A stretch of 64,000 nt of DNA from Gammaproteobacteria bacterium. Its GTDB lineage: Bacteria; Pseudomonadota; Gammaproteobacteria; HK1. Location: NCBI GenBank assembly GCA_021773645.1, contig JAJFJU010000012.1:587629-651628 (forward strand), written 5' to 3'. Both the position numbers and the translations under genes were made by a program. Below are positions 27,846-36,109 of this stretch, in pieces (positions within the stretch are counted from its first letter, which is position 1; each line of letters begins with the position of its first letter). The notes beneath the pieces are model-generated. The model saw only the letters and a list, made by a program, of their open reading frames with translations, did no database searches and had not been told where the DNA came from.

Positions 27846-27869
27846 ACGGTCTTACCGTGTTGCGCAACA
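27846..27869. promoter_or_regulatory. Palindromes upstream of higBA (candidate HigA operator)
   Basis: ACGGT-CTT-ACCGT (27846-27858) is followed immediately by the perfect 12-bp palindrome TGTTGCGCAACA (27858-27869), 17 bases before the higB ATG. HigA-type antitoxins repress their own operon by binding such inverted repeats, so one of the two is the likely operator. Which one cannot be decided by reading. Confidence 0.55.
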
Positions 27870-27885
27870 TGCTACGATCAGACAA

Positions 27886-28165
27886 ATGATTAAGTCTTTC
27901 AAGCATAAAGGCCTGGAAAAATTCTATTTCTCTGGTAGTACGAAAGGTATAGCAGGCAAAACATGCAAAAAAATTGCGTATGCAGCTAGCTACTTTAGAT
28001 ACTGCTCAACACGTTGAAGATCTTGAAATCCCGGGCTATCGGTTGCATCAGCTGAAAGGCCGTCAAAGAGATTTATGGTCAATTACCGTAAATGCTAACT
28101 GGCGTGTCACTTTCGAATTCACCGATGGCAATGTTTATATTGTCAATTATGAGGATTACCACTAA
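27886..28165 (+). pseudogene. higB: HigB-type toxin with a +1 frameshift
   Basis: Frame 1 from ATG 27886 reads MIKSFKHKGLEKFYFSGSTKG, the typical HigB/RelE-superfamily start, but then runs out of family sequence. The C-terminal two thirds (LHQLKGRQRDLWSITVNANWRVTFEF, ending NYEDYH) is read in another frame up to the TAA at 28163-28165. Removing one base near 27951-27953 restores GIQAKHAKKLRMQL, which agrees with the family; losing one A from the A7 run at 27967-27973 would also rejoin the frames but gives a poorer match. The toxin is an mRNA-cleaving RNase when intact. Either a real inactivation, a sequencing error or slippage could explain it. The stop overlaps higA by 1 base. Confidence 0.85.
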
Positions 28166-28464
28166 TGGCCATGCACAATCCGCCGCATCCGGGCGAGTTC
28201 ATTTATGCCACCTATATGGAGCCATTCAATATAAGTGGCCGTTATTTGGCAGAGCAGTTGAATGTGGCCGCTTCAACCTTCAACAGGGTGTTGAAAAAAC
28301 GGAGCGGTGTCAGCCCTGAAATGGCATTGCGCCTTTCAAAAACGCTAGGTCGCAGTGCTGAAAGTTGGCTGGCTATGCAGGATGCATATGATTTGTGGCA
28401 GGCAAAAAAGCACATCCAGCTTGGCGATGTCCATAAGCTTGATATCAGCACCGCACACCTTTGA
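28165..28464 (+). CDS. higA: HigA-family antitoxin, XRE-type DNA-binding protein
   Basis: 99 residues. HPGEFIYATYMEPFNISGRYLAEQLNVAASTFNRVLKKRSGVSPEMALRLSKTLG is the conserved HigA helix-turn-helix, and the family start HNPPHPGE is present. It neutralises HigB and represses the operon. The frame is intact while the toxin in front is frameshifted, a pattern expected when the toxin is lost but the antitoxin is tolerated. Two in-frame ATGs exist (28165 and 28171). Confidence 0.93.
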   Translation: MAMHNPPHPGEFIYATYMEPFNISGRYLAEQLNVAASTFNRVLKKRSGVSPEMALRLSKTLGRSAESWLAMQDAYDLWQAKKHIQLGDVHKLDISTAHL

Positions 28465-28510
28465 AATCTTTTCAGTCAACTGCCCTCATGGCTTTGGAGC
28501 ATCGACTCTA

Positions 28511-29026
28511 ATGGCAGCAGGTCGCCGAAATTTTCTCATCTGGTCATTGGTACTGACCCTCGGAGCACGGGCCCGGGATCTGTATGCGGCGGTGATTGGA
28601 ACGCCACAGCTGCCAATGATCGATCCCTTTCATGCCTTTGCCCCTTATCTCGATACCCTGATCCCGGCGGATGACAGCCCGGGGGCCACAGATTTGGGCG
28701 TCGATCAGGAAATCCTTAGTCGTGTCCGCAACAACGCCTACCGAAGTGGAATTATCCGGCGGGGTTGTCGCTGGCTCGATGAGACGGCGCGCAAACGGGG
28801 TGCGACGGATTTTAATGCCCTTGATGACATTGGGCGGGAAGCGGTGGTCGCCAAGGTGGCCAAAGCGAAGCGGGGAACCCCGCTACACGCATTCTTTAGC
28901 TATACCCAGCTAGAGGCCTTTCGCATTTATTACGCCAACCCCGAGAGCTGGATTTCTCTTGCTTATCGGGGACCCCCTCAGCCCTTGGGGTTCAGCGATT
29001 ACACCCAACCGCCTGCGCCCCGCTGA
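28511..29026 (+). CDS. Gluconate 2-dehydrogenase subunit 3-like protein
   Basis: 171 residues. The start ATG 28511 gives an N-terminus AGRRNFLIWSLVLTLGARA with RR-N-F-L, resembling a Tat signal; a longer frame from 28355 overlaps higA and was not used. The body has the helical layout of the gluconate 2-dehydrogenase small (gamma) subunit family: FAPYLDTLIPADDSPGATDLGVDQEIL and FFSYTQLEAFRIYYANPESWISLAYRGPPQPLGF. The family chaperones or carries the GMC flavoprotein across the membrane. The stop overlaps the GMC gene start. Confidence 0.82.
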   Translation: MAAGRRNFLIWSLVLTLGARARDLYAAVIGTPQLPMIDPFHAFAPYLDTLIPADDSPGATDLGVDQEILSRVRNNAYRSGIIRRGCRWLDETARKRGATDFNALDDIGREAVVAKVAKAKRGTPLHAFFSYTQLEAFRIYYANPESWISLAYRGPPQPLGFSDYTQPPAPR

Positions 29027-30696
29027 TGGCTGAAGTTGATGTCATTATTATCGGCTCCGGCCCCGGTGGTGGGGCCAGCGCCTGGGCGCTGGCAAAGCAG
29101 GGTGTGCGGGTGCTGCTGCTGGAGGTGGGGCCGGCCTATCGGCCACAACATGATTACCGTCTGAGCCGCTATCAGTGGGAGCAGTCGGGCTTTCCCCACA
29201 AACTCAGTCCGTGGGGACGGCAGACTTATGCTCCGATGCAAAAACTCGACAAAAAGTGGCGTGACTTACGTTCTTGGAGCCGTGTTAACGGGCGCATGAA
29301 CACCGGTAACCATCGTCAGGCCTGGGCTTATCACCATGTCCAAGGTCTGGGGGGCAGCACCCTGCATTTCAGTGGTGAGGCTCATCGCCTGCACCCGGAA
29401 TCCATGCGCATGAAGAGTCGCTTTGGTGTCGCTGCGGATTGGCCGCTGGACTATGCAGAACTGGAGCCTTACTACCAGCAGGCGGAGCGGGTGGTGGGGG
29501 TGGCCGGTCCGATCAAGCAGGGCGCGCGCTGGCGCAGTGAAAACTTTCCCTTGCCGGCCCATGGCCTCGGTTATGCGAGTCAAAAACTTCAGGCTGGTTG
29601 CGAAAAACTGGGGCTCCATTGGCAGGCCAATTCCCTCGCCATCCTGTCCGCGCCCTACGATGACCGGCCTCCTTGCAATTATTGCAGCAACTGCAGCCGT
29701 GGTTGTCCGCGCCGTGATAAGGGCAGCGTGGATGTCACCTTTATTGCCCAAGCGCTACGCACCGGTAAGCTGACAATCCGTACCGGATGCCGGGTTATGT
29801 CACTGGAGGCGGGGCCCAATGATCGGGTGCGTGGGGTGCACTGCCGAGAGGCCAATGGCAGCGAGCACTTTGAAACGGCTCCGGTGATTATAGTGGCCTG
29901 TGGTGCGGTTGAAACTCCACGTTTGCTGCTCCGCTCAGAAAGCTCCCATTCCCCGCGGGGACTCGCCAACGAATCGGGGCAGGTGGGGAGGAATTTCATG
30001 GAGACTCTGTTTTGGACTTCGAGTGGTCTGCACCCGGAAGCACTAGCCAGTTATCGTGGTCTGCCTGCGGACGGTATCAGCTGGGATTTCAATGCGCCGG
30101 ATGCCATACCCAGTGTGGTGGGGGGCTGTCGTTTTTCCCACGCTACTGCCGACGCCGATCTGCTCGGCCCCATCCACTATGCCCAGCGCGTGGTCGGAGG
30201 CTGGGGACGAAACCACAAGGCGGCTATGCGGGACAGTTTCGGGCGAGTGATTGCGGTGGGCGCTATCGGCGAGTCGTTGCCCAATGTGGGTTCCTATATC
30301 GATCTCGATCCAAAGGCTAAAGATGAACTGGGATTACCTAAGGCCCGTATCCATAGTCATCTGGATGAAGGTGAATTGAAACGCCTGAGCTTCATGGCAA
30401 AAACCTCGCGGCGCATTCTGAAGGCCTCTGGCGTGGAGGAACTTGTGGAGGAGTACGGCAGCTACGATAGCTTCAGCGCCACCCACGTTTTCGGCACCTG
30501 TCGCATGGGGAATGACGCCGCAGCTTCAGTGGTAGATCGCCATGGACGCAGCCATCGCTGGAAGAATTTGTTCGTGATAGATGCCAGTATATTCCCCAGC
30601 TCTGGCGGCGGTGAGTCACCCTCGCTGACCATTGAGGCGCTAGCTATCCGTAGCGCGGATACGATCGCAGGGCTACTCAAGCGGCGTGAGCTATGA
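29026..30696 (+). CDS. GMC-family flavin oxidoreductase with Fe-S type cysteine cluster
   Basis: 556 residues. The N-terminal VDVIIIGSGPGGGASAWALA binds FAD (Gly10, Gly12, Gly15). HHVQGLGGSTLHFSGEAHR, VACGAVETPRLLLRS and FVIDASIFPSSGGGESPSLTIEALAIRSADTI are GMC hallmarks; HVFGTCRMG near the C-terminus carries the catalytic His region. A cluster at Cys217, Cys220, Cys223 and Cys227 (CNYCSNCSRGCP) has the spacing of the [3Fe-4S] site in membrane FAD-glucose dehydrogenases. With the preceding gamma-like subunit it forms a periplasmic sugar, sugar-acid or alcohol dehydrogenase. The expected cytochrome c subunit is not adjacent. Substrate unknown. Confidence 0.88.
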   Translation: MAEVDVIIIGSGPGGGASAWALAKQGVRVLLLEVGPAYRPQHDYRLSRYQWEQSGFPHKLSPWGRQTYAPMQKLDKKWRDLRSWSRVNGRMNTGNHRQAWAYHHVQGLGGSTLHFSGEAHRLHPESMRMKSRFGVAADWPLDYAELEPYYQQAERVVGVAGPIKQGARWRSENFPLPAHGLGYASQKLQAGCEKLGLHWQANSLAILSAPYDDRPPCNYCSNCSRGCPRRDKGSVDVTFIAQALRTGKLTIRTGCRVMSLEAGPNDRVRGVHCREANGSEHFETAPVIIVACGAVETPRLLLRSESSHSPRGLANESGQVGRNFMETLFWTSSGLHPEALASYRGLPADGISWDFNAPDAIPSVVGGCRFSHATADADLLGPIHYAQRVVGGWGRNHKAAMRDSFGRVIAVGAIGESLPNVGSYIDLDPKAKDELGLPKARIHSHLDEGELKRLSFMAKTSRRILKASGVEELVEEYGSYDSFSATHVFGTCRMGNDAAASVVDRHGRSHRWKNLFVIDASIFPSSGGGESPSLTIEALAIRSADTIAGLLKRREL

Positions 30697-30771
30697 GCCA
30701 TCTTTCAGGGCCGCGCAGATTGTTTCCTTAGCGTGCTACCATCGTAAAAACAGTTTTTTGGAGGGGTATTC

Positions 30772-31593
30772 ATGGTGGACGAAGACGCCGGGGTGGTAAA
30801 AAAACCTAAGGTAAAGGTGCGGAAAAAACGTACCACCCGTGCCACGAAAAAGAAGGTTGCCGCAAAAAAAAGGCCAGCCAGAAAGGCCGTGGCGCCACCA
30901 AAGTCTCAGAATGTCGAGGCTGCAACCGAGTCTCCGGATGAGCAACTCTCGCGCCTGAAAGAATATGAATTACTTCGCGAAGGCACGGAAGCAGTAGTTC
31001 CGAAACCGGAGCTAGAGCCAGCTCTATCCCCGAATGGGCGCATTGGTCCCATGGTCTGGGGACCACTGCTGGTCATCGGACTTTTAGTCTTTCTGATCGT
31101 TGGCGAGGATTCCGAACCGGAAAAGGCTACGGGTGCTTATTCCGGTACGTCGTCTCGCTCTACCAGGCCGGTTCAGCCTTCTGCACCCCCCCGCGGTACT
31201 GCCAAGCGGAATGAGCAACCTGCTGCTGTCGGATTGCCAGGTGCCCAATACTGGTCGCCGGATGCCCCTGGAGTGGCAGATAGCAAGCCGCCGACAAAGC
31301 CGCTTGAGCCAACGCCACCAGCACCGATTTATCCACCACCCACCGGTTCGGTCACGTGGGGTGCGGCACAACCGGGCACAGGTCAGTGGCCAGGGCCGGC
31401 GCCAGGCTGGGGTCGTGAAGGGGGAAACCGCTATCAGAGCGAAGGCCTGCCACCGCCTCCGGGAGCGTCACTGGGGATGGGGGGTGGTTCGCCCTGGCAA
31501 GCTATGCCAGTACCACAATCAGCTTATCCGTCTGTATCTGCACCGGGAACACCCGCGGGATACCCACCTGTTCCTGCCTCGGGCGGACAATAA
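30772..31593 (+). CDS. Lys-rich / Pro-rich single-span membrane protein, unknown function
   Basis: 273 residues, not recognised. The first 50 residues are strongly basic (histone H1-like, with KKPKVKVRKKRTTRATKKK). A short charged segment follows, then one membrane helix (MVWGPLLVIGLLVFLIVG, about residues 93-110), then a 160-residue Pro/Gly/Ser-rich tail without regular repeats. The arrangement suggests a cytoplasmic basic tail and a periplasmic disordered tail. TGGAGGGG precedes the ATG, supporting the start. It stands alone between the GMC gene and a - strand nucleotidyltransferase. Confidence 0.7.
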   Translation: MVDEDAGVVKKPKVKVRKKRTTRATKKKVAAKKRPARKAVAPPKSQNVEAATESPDEQLSRLKEYELLREGTEAVVPKPELEPALSPNGRIGPMVWGPLLVIGLLVFLIVGEDSEPEKATGAYSGTSSRSTRPVQPSAPPRGTAKRNEQPAAVGLPGAQYWSPDAPGVADSKPPTKPLEPTPPAPIYPPPTGSVTWGAAQPGTGQWPGPAPGWGREGGNRYQSEGLPPPPGASLGMGGGSPWQAMPVPQSAYPSVSAPGTPAGYPPVPASGGQ

Positions 31594-31635
31594 TTTCCGC
31601 CAGAAGTGGGTTGGAGCACTGTTAAATCAGGGTGC

Positions 31636-31740
31636 TTAGAGCAGGATGTGGTGGTAAACGTCCCTGGTCGAGTCCTGCTGCTCCGGTTCAAATAGGGTCC
31701 AGTACTCTTCCAGAAATTCGAGATATTCTTCAAAGCTCAT
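31636..31740 (-). CDS. 34-residue companion ORF of the nucleotidyltransferase
   Basis: A short ORF of 34 residues reading MSFEEYLEFLEEYWTLF then EPEQQDSTRDV and a short hydrophobic end. The start codon is preceded by AAGGAAG at 5-base spacing, and the ATG lies 11 bases inside the end of the upstream nucleotidyltransferase gene, giving an overlap that suggests coupled translation. The peptide is acidic and helical-looking. I do not know a family for it. It could be a dedicated partner or antitoxin-like peptide; a chance ORF cannot be excluded by reading. Confidence 0.55.
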   Translation of the reverse strand: MSFEEYLEFLEEYWTLFEPEQQDSTRDVYHHILL

Positions 31741-32251
31741 ATTGCTTCCTTAGCCGTTGCAGTGTCGGCCATTGGGAAAATAGTTCGGCATAGTCTTTGA
31801 TTTTGACCCAGTCCAAATGCGGGTGTTTTTCAATGAGAGCGGCAATATCCGCTTTGTCCTGTAGTGCCCGTTTTGGATTGTTAATGTAGGCCTGAATTTT
31901 AAGTCCGATGATATCTTCCGCCCTCAGGCAGTTGATGTTTAGCGTCGGCAGGGGGATGGCATTTGCGAGCATTTCTCGGCTACGTACTCGATTGGAAAGC
32001 AAAATATCGAGCCGACCGTAGCCGGAAAAGTGCAATACCTCGGGAGTTTCCGTTTCAAGTACAAAGCCACACTTCAATAAGGTTTGTATGGCGCGCTCTC
32101 GGTGGCTACCGGACATCAATAAATCGACGTCAATGGTGGCTCGATGAACGCCTAATCCACTAAGCGCCAAGCCACCGATGAGTGCGTGGTCGATATCAGC
32201 ATCCTTCAGTGCCTGATGCGCTTTCGAGAGAGTCGCTTTAATGCCATGCAT
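31730..32251 (-). CDS. AbiEii/DUF1814-like nucleotidyltransferase
   Basis: 173 residues. IDHALIGGLALSGLGVHRATIDVDLLM contains the GG and the D-x-D metal motif of the MNT/AbiEii nucleotidyltransferase fold, and DIIGLKIQAYINNPKRALQDKADIAAL is the helical C-terminal part. Family members transfer nucleotides to proteins or tRNA and many act as toxins or as orphan resistance-like enzymes. No classical AbiEi or HEPN antitoxin is adjacent; the only partner is the 34-residue ORF downstream. Its role here is inferred from fold only. Confidence 0.82.
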   Translation of the reverse strand: MHGIKATLSKAHQALKDADIDHALIGGLALSGLGVHRATIDVDLLMSGSHRERAIQTLLKCGFVLETETPEVLHFSGYGRLDILLSNRVRSREMLANAIPLPTLNINCLRAEDIIGLKIQAYINNPKRALQDKADIAALIEKHPHLDWVKIKDYAELFSQWPTLQRLRKQYEL

Positions 32252-32350
32252 TGCTGAATGATGCCATAACTGAGCGCGTGGAATTTAATCATCTGTGGGC
32301 CGTTTATAGCGGCCTTTGCAGTGAGTGCTATTAGGTCCAGCTCAGGGACA

Positions 32351-34372
32351 CTAGTCTGGCGACGCCCGCAATGGGGTTTCTGGTTGCCACCAAAAACCGC
32401 CGAGTCGCTGTTCACGAAGTGCGAATTCGACGATGTTCTCGTAATCCACCCGGGCGCCGCGCACCAGCTGCTGCAGGGTTTGTCGTTCCTTTTCTCCCAA
32501 GTGCCACTGCTGGCTGGCATTGGCCTGCTCCGGGATTCTCGGCTGCTCGCACTGGCTGTCCGGATTGATGGCGGTTAACAGTGTTTTGGCTCCTTCTACT
32601 TTCGTCAGGTCCGTCAAATCCACCTCATGGAAATGAATATTGGGCTGACCGACCAGACAGCGCCGGTAGTATTCTGCACGCGCCTGCATTTCATGCACGT
32701 ACCACAGGGCATAACCCAGCATGCCGTGTTTGCCAAAGTCCTCGGAGGGCACCAGGTTTTTTGGGTAACGCGGGTCTAGATAGAACAGCCAGGTGAAGCC
32801 GAGATTATAGAAATCAAAACGGTTAGCTAGGCTCCAGGCGGTATCAAAAATATCCCGGGTGAGATGGACCAGGTGAATCTCCGCATCCGTTCCCAGCAGA
32901 TCGAGGTTCTCGATTAATCCCCCCTTGGCGAGGAAATGAGAGGTTTCTACATAGGTTTCGCTAGAACCGTAGACCGTGCAGGCAAGTTTTCGGCGCCAAA
33001 AGTCGCGCACATCTGGCAGGTTGCCGATGCTGTTAAAACGCATGAAATGGGAGGCGTCCGGGGTATGCCAGCCGTGGGAATGAAAGGCCTCACCCCGTTC
33101 ATGATGGATTTCAGCATTGTTCAGATTTAGCCGGAGGTGGTCGGTCAGAAAGGTGGTGCCGCTGCGTCCGGTAGTAATAGTGAACACGAAGCGCTTGCGA
33201 CGCACCTGTTTTATCGCGTTACCCGAGCGTAGCTCACCCATGGGCCGCCCCGCCCCCATCACGTGATTTTCGCCCACGTGCCAGCTTCCGGCCCTATCCG
33301 TTCCTGCCGGGAACGGTTTTGCATTGAAGACCCGAAAGACCCGGTCGTGGATAGTTACCTGTTCTCGAATCAGTGGCCATACGATTTCGCGCAGGAATTT
33401 CTGGTCGCAATTGGTGCCCCGGTGCGCATTTTCCACATACGGTCTCCACAGTGTTTCGAGCGGTGGCAGCAGGTTGGCAACCCCGCCCCACATGCCGGCG
33501 AGGATCGGGTCCGTATGGGCATGATCGTCACGCATGACGTGGAAGGCACGATCGCTGTGCACCCATTCCATGACCGCGGCGCGTTCGCGGAGATTAATCA
33601 GGCTATCTGCGTCGCGACACAAAAAGCGGTCTATTAACGTATCGTTGGCCACTAAAAAGCGCCAGAACAGGCCGGAGTACAGCGTTGAGACGTCCATCAT
33701 GACCACATCGGCGCCGCTGGCGAGTAACTGGCCACGGATAAAATCGGGTACTGTTTCATCGACGTAGAAGCGGCAGCGCCATTCCGGGTAGAGCGCACCA
33801 GCGAGCTCCGCATTACGCACTGCAGTATCTAGATAGCGAAAATTTCCACCCCAAAGCGAGAACGCAATGATGTTGCGTTCTGGAGCGTCCGATCGGAAGG
33901 GAGGTAGCTCCTGAGACTTGAGTGCCATTCCCTCTGGGGGTGCATGAGCCGCATCCTTTAGCAGCAGCGAGCACTCACCGTGGTGGCGTGCCTTTTCCAT
34001 TTTCCCCAGCTCGCCGTAGGCGTGGGCAAGGCCATCGTGCAGATTGGGATTATCCGGGTCCCGCACCAGGATTTCTTCAAACCCCGGCACGGCCTCGGAA
34101 AAACGCCCGCTACGTACCAGGCTTGCGGCCAGGCTCTCTTTGAAATGCCAATTATCGGGCCAGATTTTCAGGCCCTGTTGTAGTAGGTGAATAACGCGGG
34201 TGAAATCCCCAAGCGTGGAGAGATAGAGGACCTGCGTGAGGTAGTCTTTTGCGGTGGGATGGGAGCGGGTCTGGTTAATGACCGCTGTCTGATTTTCCAC
34301 CGCCGCTGCAAGGTCGCCCCGTTGATAACGTGACCGGGCCTCCCTGCGCAGTGCTTCAACGGTTTGAGTCAT
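32351..34372 (-). CDS. TPR / glycosyltransferase-like / sulfotransferase fusion
   Basis: 673 residues with three parts. Residues 1-150 are TPR-like repeats (LLQQGLKIWPDNWHFKESLAASL, PNLHDGLAHAYGELGKMEKARHH). Residues about 165-375 resemble a GT-A-type glycosyltransferase: RNIIAFSLWGGNFRYLDTAVRNAE and FLCRDADSLINLRE, where DAD could be the DxD motif. From about 390 a sulfotransferase-type P-loop appears, FVFTITTGRSGTTFLTDHL, with HLVHLTRDIFDTAWSLANR as a possible 3'-phosphate binding region. A single protein may add a sugar and a sulfate to a surface glycan. The domain borders are my estimates. Confidence 0.72.
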   Translation of the reverse strand: MTQTVEALRREARSRYQRGDLAAAVENQTAVINQTRSHPTAKDYLTQVLYLSTLGDFTRVIHLLQQGLKIWPDNWHFKESLAASLVRSGRFSEAVPGFEEILVRDPDNPNLHDGLAHAYGELGKMEKARHHGECSLLLKDAAHAPPEGMALKSQELPPFRSDAPERNIIAFSLWGGNFRYLDTAVRNAELAGALYPEWRCRFYVDETVPDFIRGQLLASGADVVMMDVSTLYSGLFWRFLVANDTLIDRFLCRDADSLINLRERAAVMEWVHSDRAFHVMRDDHAHTDPILAGMWGGVANLLPPLETLWRPYVENAHRGTNCDQKFLREIVWPLIREQVTIHDRVFRVFNAKPFPAGTDRAGSWHVGENHVMGAGRPMGELRSGNAIKQVRRKRFVFTITTGRSGTTFLTDHLRLNLNNAEIHHERGEAFHSHGWHTPDASHFMRFNSIGNLPDVRDFWRRKLACTVYGSSETYVETSHFLAKGGLIENLDLLGTDAEIHLVHLTRDIFDTAWSLANRFDFYNLGFTWLFYLDPRYPKNLVPSEDFGKHGMLGYALWYVHEMQARAEYYRRCLVGQPNIHFHEVDLTDLTKVEGAKTLLTAINPDSQCEQPRIPEQANASQQWHLGEKERQTLQQLVRGARVDYENIVEFALREQRLGGFWWQPETPLRASPD

Positions 34373-34379
34373 GGGTCGG

Positions 34380-35540
34380 TTACTTCGTCAGCAACCTTTC
34401 CAGTATGCCTTCGTAAATTTGGCTCAGGCTCTCCAGTTCAGCAACGCCTACGCATTCATTGAGTTTGTGGATGGAGCTATTGACCGGGCCAAGCTCCACT
34501 ACTTCGGCACCGGCAGGGCGAATGAAGCGGCCATCGGAGGTGCCACCGCTGGTGGATAGGGTAGGGGCCACTCCCGTGACCTTGGTGACCACCGCCTGAG
34601 TGGCCTCCAATAACATGCCGTCGCTGGTGAGAAAGGGGGCACCTGAGTGCTGCCATTTCAGATCATAAGAGAGCTCGTGGCGATCCAGAATCGCCTCCAC
34701 GCGCTGGCGTAAAATCTGCTCGCTCAACTCCGTGGAGTAGCGGAAATTAAACTGTAACTCCAACACCCCCGGGATGATATTTACTGCACCGGCGCCGGCG
34801 TGCAGGTTGGAGATCTGGAAGCTGGTGGGGGGAAAGTGATCATTGCCCTGATCCCACACTTCTTGCCGCAGCTCGGCAAGTGCCGGTAGGGATAAAAAAA
34901 TCGGGTTATCAGCGAGTTGAGGATAGGCAATGTGCCCCTGTATGCCGTGAATCTTTAGCGTCCCGTTAAGGGAACCTCGCCGTCCGGGTTTCAGGGTATC
35001 GCCCACCCGCACTTCGCTGGTGGGTTCGCCGAGCACACACCAGTCGATAGCCACATCCTGTTCCTGCAGATGCTCCAGTACGCAGCAGGTGCCGTCTATG
35101 GCAGGGCCTTCTTCGTCGCTGGTGAGGAGAAAGGCGATGGAACCTTGATGCTGAGGATGGCGGGCGAGGAAACGTTCGGTGGCAGTTACCATGGCCGCCA
35201 GACCGCCCTTCATATCCGCGGCGCCACGACCATAGAGCTGGCCATTCCGCAGGCTGGGTTCAAAGGGGGCACTGTGCCACTCATCCAGTGGTCCCGGCGG
35301 CACCACATCGGTATGTCCGGCAAATACGAATAGCGGTTCTGCATTACCGTGGCGTGCCCACAGATTACTGACGCCGCTGCGGGGCAGGTGGGAGAGCTCA
35401 AACCCTAGCGCTGAGAGGCGATCTCCGATGAGAGCTTGGCAGCCTCCGTCCTCCGGGGTGACCGATTCTCGGGCTATGAGGTCAATGGCCAGTGCCAGGG
35501 TCGGGGAGTGCTGTTCCCCGTTATCAGTGGATTGGCTCAT
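34380..35540 (-). CDS. dapE: Succinyl-diaminopimelate desuccinylase
   Basis: 386 residues. FVFAGHTDVVPPG, YGRGAADMKGGLAAMV, LTSDEEGPAIDGT and GGTSDGRFIRPAGAEVVELGPVN are the conserved M20 metal-binding and catalytic stretches of DapE. It cleaves N-succinyl-LL-diaminopimelate in lysine and peptidoglycan precursor synthesis. The start overlaps the stop of the bolA-like gene by 4 bases (ATGA), so they are co-transcribed. Confidence 0.96.
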   Translation of the reverse strand: MSQSTDNGEQHSPTLALAIDLIARESVTPEDGGCQALIGDRLSALGFELSHLPRSGVSNLWARHGNAEPLFVFAGHTDVVPPGPLDEWHSAPFEPSLRNGQLYGRGAADMKGGLAAMVTATERFLARHPQHQGSIAFLLTSDEEGPAIDGTCCVLEHLQEQDVAIDWCVLGEPTSEVRVGDTLKPGRRGSLNGTLKIHGIQGHIAYPQLADNPIFLSLPALAELRQEVWDQGNDHFPPTSFQISNLHAGAGAVNIIPGVLELQFNFRYSTELSEQILRQRVEAILDRHELSYDLKWQHSGAPFLTSDGMLLEATQAVVTKVTGVAPTLSTSGGTSDGRFIRPAGAEVVELGPVNSSIHKLNECVGVAELESLSQIYEGILERLLTK

Positions 35541-35806
35541 GCCTCGTTCGGGCTCCTTGCCTGAATGCTAAGGGCATGGACCTCAGAGCCCATGACATCA
35601 TCCAGTGCCTTGTAAACCATGCGGTGACGCACCAGTGCGCTGCAATCGGCAAAGGCTGCGGCCACGATATTAACGGTGAAATGGCCACCGCCGTTGGCGC
35701 TGGCATGGCCGGCGTGATCGGCACTCTGGTCGGTAATTTCCAGTGCCGTTGGGCTGAATTGGGTATTCAGGCGTTCACGGATCTGTGCCATCCGCGGGTC
35801 ACTCAT
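35537..35806 (-). CDS. BolA-family protein
   Basis: 89 residues. ALEITDQSADHAGHASANGGGHFTVNIVAAAF and LVRHRMVYKALDDVMGSEVHALSIQA match the BolA fold, including the conserved HRMVY region and a His likely to ligate an Fe-S cluster with a monothiol glutaredoxin. BolA proteins act in Fe-S cluster trafficking and stress regulation. It lies between yciI-like and dapE genes in a tight operon, with its start overlapping the stop of the yciI-like gene. Confidence 0.93.
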   Translation of the reverse strand: MSDPRMAQIRERLNTQFSPTALEITDQSADHAGHASANGGGHFTVNIVAAAFADCSALVRHRMVYKALDDVMGSEVHALSIQARSPNEA

Positions 35807-36105
35807 CAGGGCAGTACCTTCTTGAAGGGCTTGACCCGTACCTGCTCATAGACGCCAGCGGCCACAAAGGGATCGGCATCGGCCCAAGTTTGAGCCGCTT
35901 CCAGAGAGGCAAATTCGGCAATAACCAGGCTGCCAGTGAAACCGTTAGGGCCTGGGTCTTCGCTGTCGATGGCGGGGTGGGGGCCGGCTATCAGCAGGCG
36001 ACCCTCATCGCGTAGTTGTTCTAATCGTGCCAGGTGGGCTGGGCGTGCGCTTTTGCGTAGCGGTAGGCTGTCATTGATGTCGTCGGACAGGATTGCGTAG
36101 TACAT
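35806..36105 (-). CDS. YciI-like protein
   Basis: 99 residues. [35 protein letters not shown] and [25 protein letters not shown] are the conserved blocks of YciI, with the His and Asp pair thought to form its active site. The biochemical role is poorly defined. It is 4 bases downstream of yciB and overlaps bolA by 1 base. Confidence 0.94.
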   Translation of the reverse strand: MYYAILSDDINDSLPLRKSARPAHLARLEQLRDEGRLLIAGPHPAIDSEDPGPNGFTGSLVIAEFASLEAAQTWADADPFVAAGVYEQVRVKPFKKVLP

Positions 36106-36109
36106 GTGG

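Noticed and set aside
28355..28510. N-terminal extension of the gluconate dehydrogenase gamma-like gene
   Set aside because: It lies in another frame over higA and gives no sensible protein; ATG 28511 opens a Tat-like signal.
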